From: Alphaproteobacteria bacterium
GTDB taxonomy: Bacteria > Pseudomonadota > Alphaproteobacteria > Rhizobiales > Devosiaceae
DNA: 6,450 nt
Reading direction: 5' to 3'
Assembly (NCBI GenBank): GCA_024279575.1
Contig: JAJRRJ010000129.1
Span: 1 to 6,450 of the forward strand
Shown: piece after piece, positions 6,076 through 6,450 of the stretch
Layout of the letters: every line of letters starts with the position of its first letter
How positions within the stretch are numbered: position 1 is the first letter of the stretch
Notes under the pieces: generated by a model
Told to the model about the DNA's origin: nothing
The model's database searches: none
Seen by the model: the letters and a program-made list of their open reading frames with translations, nothing else
Translations under genes and position numbers: made by a program

Positions 6076-6450
6076 AATTTTTTGTTGCCGGTTTTATCTG
6101 TGATGAATGGCGTTTAAGAGCTGCCTGCTCAATTTCGAGCAATGCCCGGCGATATTCAACCGGCATGACTTTTACAAATTTTGGCCGATAGGCTTCCCAA
6201 TTGTCCAATATGTTTTTTGCCCGTGCTGAGCCCGTGTAGCGCAGGTGATTTGAAATCAGCTGGTGTAGCCGTTCTTCATCGTGCCGGGTCATATCGCTTG
6301 AAACATCCACTCGCCCCTTGTGGGCCAGATCGCCAACCTGATGGTGATGTTTTTCCAACAGTTCTTCTTCCTCTGGTACAGGCTCCAGCTCAACCATGGA
6401 CATGTTGCAGCGTTTGGAAAAATTGCCGCTTTCATCCAGCACATAAGCAA
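6074..6450 (-). CDS. gltB: Glutamate synthase large subunit, C-terminal fragment
   Basis: The frame is open to the window edge and shows the last 124 residues; the other roughly 1400 residues expected of GltB lie beyond position 6450. The visible part starts in the C-terminal GXGXG beta-helix domain (AYVLDESGNFSKRCN, then MSMVELEPV). It continues through an acidic EEEELLEKHH stretch and the RHDEERLHQLISNHLRYTGS block, and ends NILDNWEAYRPKFVKVMPVEYRRAL with a short basic tail. These blocks are characteristic of the end of bacterial GltB. The large subunit carries glutaminase, FMN-dependent synthase and [3Fe-4S] sites, all outside the window. No promoter for the operon is in view. A GTG at 6440-6442 lies inside the coding frame and is not a real start. 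Confidence 0.94.
   Translation of the reverse strand, partial: AYVLDESGNFSKRCNMSMVELEPVPEEEELLEKHHHQVGDLAHKGRVDVSSDMTRHDEERLHQLISNHLRYTGSARAKNILDNWEAYRPKFVKVMPVEYRRALLEIEQAALKRHSSQIKPATKN

Noticed and set aside
5517..6103. Long plus-strand open frames opposite gltD (188 and 105 codons)
   Set aside because: They lie wholly antisense to a complete gltD, have no recognisable motifs and no clear ribosome binding site, and are explained by the codon use of gltD.
1..6450. Defence system, CRISPR, mobile element or toxin-antitoxin pair
   Set aside because: All space is taken by housekeeping and envelope genes on uniform composition; no direct-repeat arrays, transposase, integrase or small paired genes are visible.

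Overview
The window is an ordinary chromosomal segment of a Gram-negative bacterium, most likely an alphaproteobacterium and perhaps of the Hyphomicrobiales. The evidence is the combination of gltB-gltD, a signal-peptide-bearing DUF459-type SGNH hydrolase, an MltB-type lytic transglycosylase with a C-terminal peptidoglycan-binding domain, and galU. From memory, and unchecked, rhizobia carry a similar gene order. By eye the base composition is near 50% GC, low for that group. I see no tRNA, rRNA, CRISPR array, insertion sequence, prophage or attachment site.

Layout, left to right. (1) Positions 1-159 (+) hold the last 52 codons of a probable outer-membrane beta-barrel protein. (2) galU (-, 143-1027) makes UDP-glucose. 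Its 3' end overlaps the barrel gene tail to tail by 17 bp. (3) A 98-bp divergent intergenic region (1028-1125) separates galU from a rightward run of genes. (4) That run is galE (1126-2112), the lytic transglycosylase (2125-3354) and the SGNH hydrolase (3436-4617). galE and the transglycosylase gene are 12 bp apart and look coupled. An 81-bp gap containing a perfect 14-bp palindrome precedes the hydrolase. (5) gltD (-, 4628-6061) and the 3' end of gltB (-, 6074 to the window edge) converge on the hydrolase with only 10 bp between stop codons.

Functionally the left two thirds is a cell-envelope locus. GalU and GalE supply UDP-glucose and UDP-galactose for surface polysaccharide. The transglycosylase and the SGNH hydrolase are both predicted exported proteins and could act together on peptidoglycan. 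The right third is the central nitrogen-assimilation enzyme glutamate synthase (GOGAT). Intergenic space is very small, about 213 bp in all, and no gene-free stretch exceeds 100 bp.

I found no clear new system. The points most worth a second look are the altered active-site-region signature of the lytic transglycosylase, its pairing with an SGNH esterase-like protein of unusual tail structure, two 8-G homopolymers inside galE, and the palindrome ahead of the hydrolase gene.
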